Source of the DNA: Eimeria necatrix | Lineage: Eukaryota > Apicomplexa > Conoidasida > Eucoccidiorida > Eimeriidae | Reading direction: 5' to 3' | DNA length: 64,000 nt | Assembly (NCBI RefSeq): GCF_000499385.1 | Contig: NW_013651976.1 | Span: 25,746-89,745, forward strand | Shown: one piece after another, positions 63,012 through 64,000 of the stretch | How positions within the stretch are numbered: the first letter of the stretch is position 1 | How the letters are laid out: each line of letters begins with the position of its first letter | Translations under genes and position numbers: made by a program | Notes under the pieces: model-generated | Databases searched by the model: none | What the model was told of the DNA's origin: nothing | What the model saw: only the letters and a program-made list of their open reading frames with translations

Positions 63012-63681
63012 TTTAATTTGTTCAGGTAGAATCTGGGGCTTTAGAGTTTCCGCCAGACTTTGACCCGCTGGCTCGCGACTTGGTGGAGCGGCTGCTGGTG
63101 GCGGAGCCGTCTCAGCGTCTGGGCGCAAAGGGCTTTGAAGAAATAAAACAACATCCTTATTTTGGATCTTGTTTTGATTTGAATTCGAATTGCAAGTTGG
63201 GATTTAACTTCAAGTTCAACTTGGAAGACAAACAGATGAAGCGGCGGCTGTTTCCGCCGCTGCAGGAGCTGTGCATGCGCAGCGTGCTGAAGCGCTTCCA
63301 CGCGCTGCTCGAAAGCGAAATGGACAAAACTCGACAAGAAAAATACAAAAGTGATTTACATAAAAGAAGAAAAAGAAAAACAACAAAGCGAGCCAACAAC
63401 ACAAGACACAAGCAGCAGCGCCGCCGCAGAAGCCGAGAGCAAAAGAGAAGAAGAAGCCGAGACGCAGAAACGCACAGACTCGCCCGAAGAAAAAGAAAAA
63501 CAACAAAGCGAGCCAACAACACAAGACACAAGCAGCAGCGCCGCCGCAGAAGCCGAGAGCAAAAGAGAAGAAGAAGCCGAGACGCAGAAACGCACAGACT
63601 CGCCCTCAGCCAGCAGCAGCAGCAGCAGCAGCAGCAGCACGAACGGCAGCAGCAGCAGCAGCACGAACGGCAGCAGCATCC

Positions 63682-63714
<33 letters not shown>

Positions 63715-63998
63715 GCGGCGTGCTGGGGGAAGGCCTGCTGGACTTGTTGGTGCCAGTGTGTGTGCGCGAGGGGGCCCGCAAAGGCCCGCACAGCCACTTG
63801 CGGCTGTTAGTCGAGCGGCTGCAGTACTGCCTCGAGAGCCAGCGGCAGCAATTTGCCAGCGAGTGCAAACTCGCTGAAGACTGGGCCAAACGCCACGCCC
63901 AGGGGCCCCCCGCGAGCGCCGCTGAGACGGAGTCCGAGGCGGAGGGGGGGGGGGCAGAGGCAGCCGCGGCTGCGGGGAAAAGAACGGCCGAGCAGTGA
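57794..63998 (+). CDS. PDK1-like AGC protein kinase
   Basis: Exons 57794-57883, 58780-58896, 59836-59987, 60368-60500, 61208-61353, 61887-62023, 62408-62454, 63026-63350 and about 63370-63998 (591 residues in one frame if the last join is right). The kinase domain spans residues 32-317: GNGNFSEV glycine loop, ALKVF lysine, ERHAML alpha-C Glu, HRDLKAEN catalytic loop, DFGSA, FVGTPQFMAPEA activation segment, DLWSLGCTIYQILTG, and ARDLVERLLVAEPSQRLGA. These last phrases and AEGGELWDHV are closest to 3-phosphoinositide-dependent kinase 1, the upstream activator of AGC kinases. No PH domain is visible. The C-terminus has a duplicated acidic segment, poly-Ser, and a helical tail (LVERLQYCLESQ). All catalytic residues are present. 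The frame change near 63350 is the weak point. Confidence 0.87.
58949..58996. repeat. (TTAA)n microsatellite in PDK1-like intron 2
   Basis: About twelve TTAA units in the 939-bp intron 58897-59835. Confidence 0.95.
59549..59826. repeat. TGCTGCTGCACTTGTGC minisatellite before PDK1-like exon 3
   Basis: About fifteen variable-length units made of a CTG run plus CACYTGTG. The array runs to within ten bases of the acceptor CGCAG at 59835. Both strands are open in several frames only because the repeat lacks stops. Confidence 0.9.
60003..60213. repeat. 42-bp GCATGC-containing tandem repeat in PDK1-like intron 3
   Basis: Four copies of a 42-bp unit, GCGCATGCATGCACAAAATG then CATGCAAAAATGCATGCATT and TT, preceded by irregular GCATGC DNA. 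Located just after the donor at 59988. Confidence 0.92.
61141..61207. repeat. (CTG)21 running into a 3' splice site
   Basis: Pure GCT/CTG repeat ends in GCAG, the acceptor of the exon that begins AENIVLSREG directly after HRDLK. Confidence 0.93.
62970..63018. repeat. (TTTA)n microsatellite before PDK1-like exon 8
   Basis: About twelve TTTA units followed by TTTAATTTGTTCAG, the acceptor for the exon at 63026. Confidence 0.95.
63366..63605 (+). repeat. 120-bp exact tandem duplication in PDK1-like coding region
   Basis: 63366-63485 and 63486-63605 are identical. The unit is 40 codons. In the frame that leads to the plausible C-terminus it encodes an acidic/Ser-rich segment (EEKEKQQSEPTTQD and onward). 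The +1 alternative frame is Arg/Lys-rich. Confidence 0.95.
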
Positions 63999-64000
63999 CG

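Noticed and set aside
63080..63877. Basic C-terminal frame of the kinase as the true end
   Set aside because: It gives repeated Arg/Lys and poly-Gln with no structure, whereas the alternative frame gives an amphipathic helical tail.

Overview
The window looks like nuclear DNA of a coccidian apicomplexan, most likely Eimeria. It is saturated with CAG/CTG trinucleotide runs that are translated inside exons as long Ala, Gln and Ser tracts, and it carries short telomere-type TTTAGGG/CCCTAAA stretches inside introns, GCATGC and GGGGCCCC palindromic arrays, and genes broken by GT-AG introns. The species cannot be fixed from the sequence alone.

Layout: (1) 253-2500, minus: an NME7-type protein (DM10 domain, degenerate NDK domain, conserved NDK domain), a flagellar/centrosomal family. 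(2) 3097-3861, minus: a small coiled-coil gene of seven exons with very short introns. (3) 5016-34717, plus: one 30-kb gene for midasin (MDN1/Rea1). I resolve it into 21 exons whose summed length is exactly divisible by three (about 7957 residues): six AAA+ modules, a long linker, an acidic region and a C-terminal MIDAS/VWA domain. (4) 34718-35652: a short convergent intergenic region with a seven-copy 29-bp tandem repeat. (5) 35653-42570, minus: a repeat-swollen NRDE2-like HAT protein, with ends resolved and middle exons only partly resolved. (6) 42571-44378: repeat-rich spacer. (7) 44379-47796, minus: IBA57/CAF17 (YgfZ-fold Fe-S assembly factor). (8) 47797-48747: divergent spacer. (9) 48748-56085, plus: bacterial-type initiation factor IF-2 with a signal-like N-terminus, probably for the apicoplast. 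Nine exons, in frame throughout, about 1552 residues. (10) 56086-57793: spacer that starts with a 55/56-bp minisatellite containing the IF-2 stop. (11) 57794-63998, plus: a PDK1-like AGC kinase ending three bases before the window does.

Functionally the window mixes ribosome biogenesis (MDN1), nuclear RNA surveillance (NRDE2-like), organellar translation and Fe-S maturation (IF-2, IBA57), signalling (PDK1-like) and a flagellar gene (NME7-like). There is no operon logic. I see no rRNA, tRNA, CRISPR array or transposase. The most interesting signals are in the DNA itself: a dispersed GGTGTACRKACACC palindrome found in exons, introns and spacers; CTG tracts placed directly at 3' splice sites; repeat arrays that differ from one intron to the next; a GC-AG intron; and a 120-bp exact coding duplication next to a reading-frame switch.
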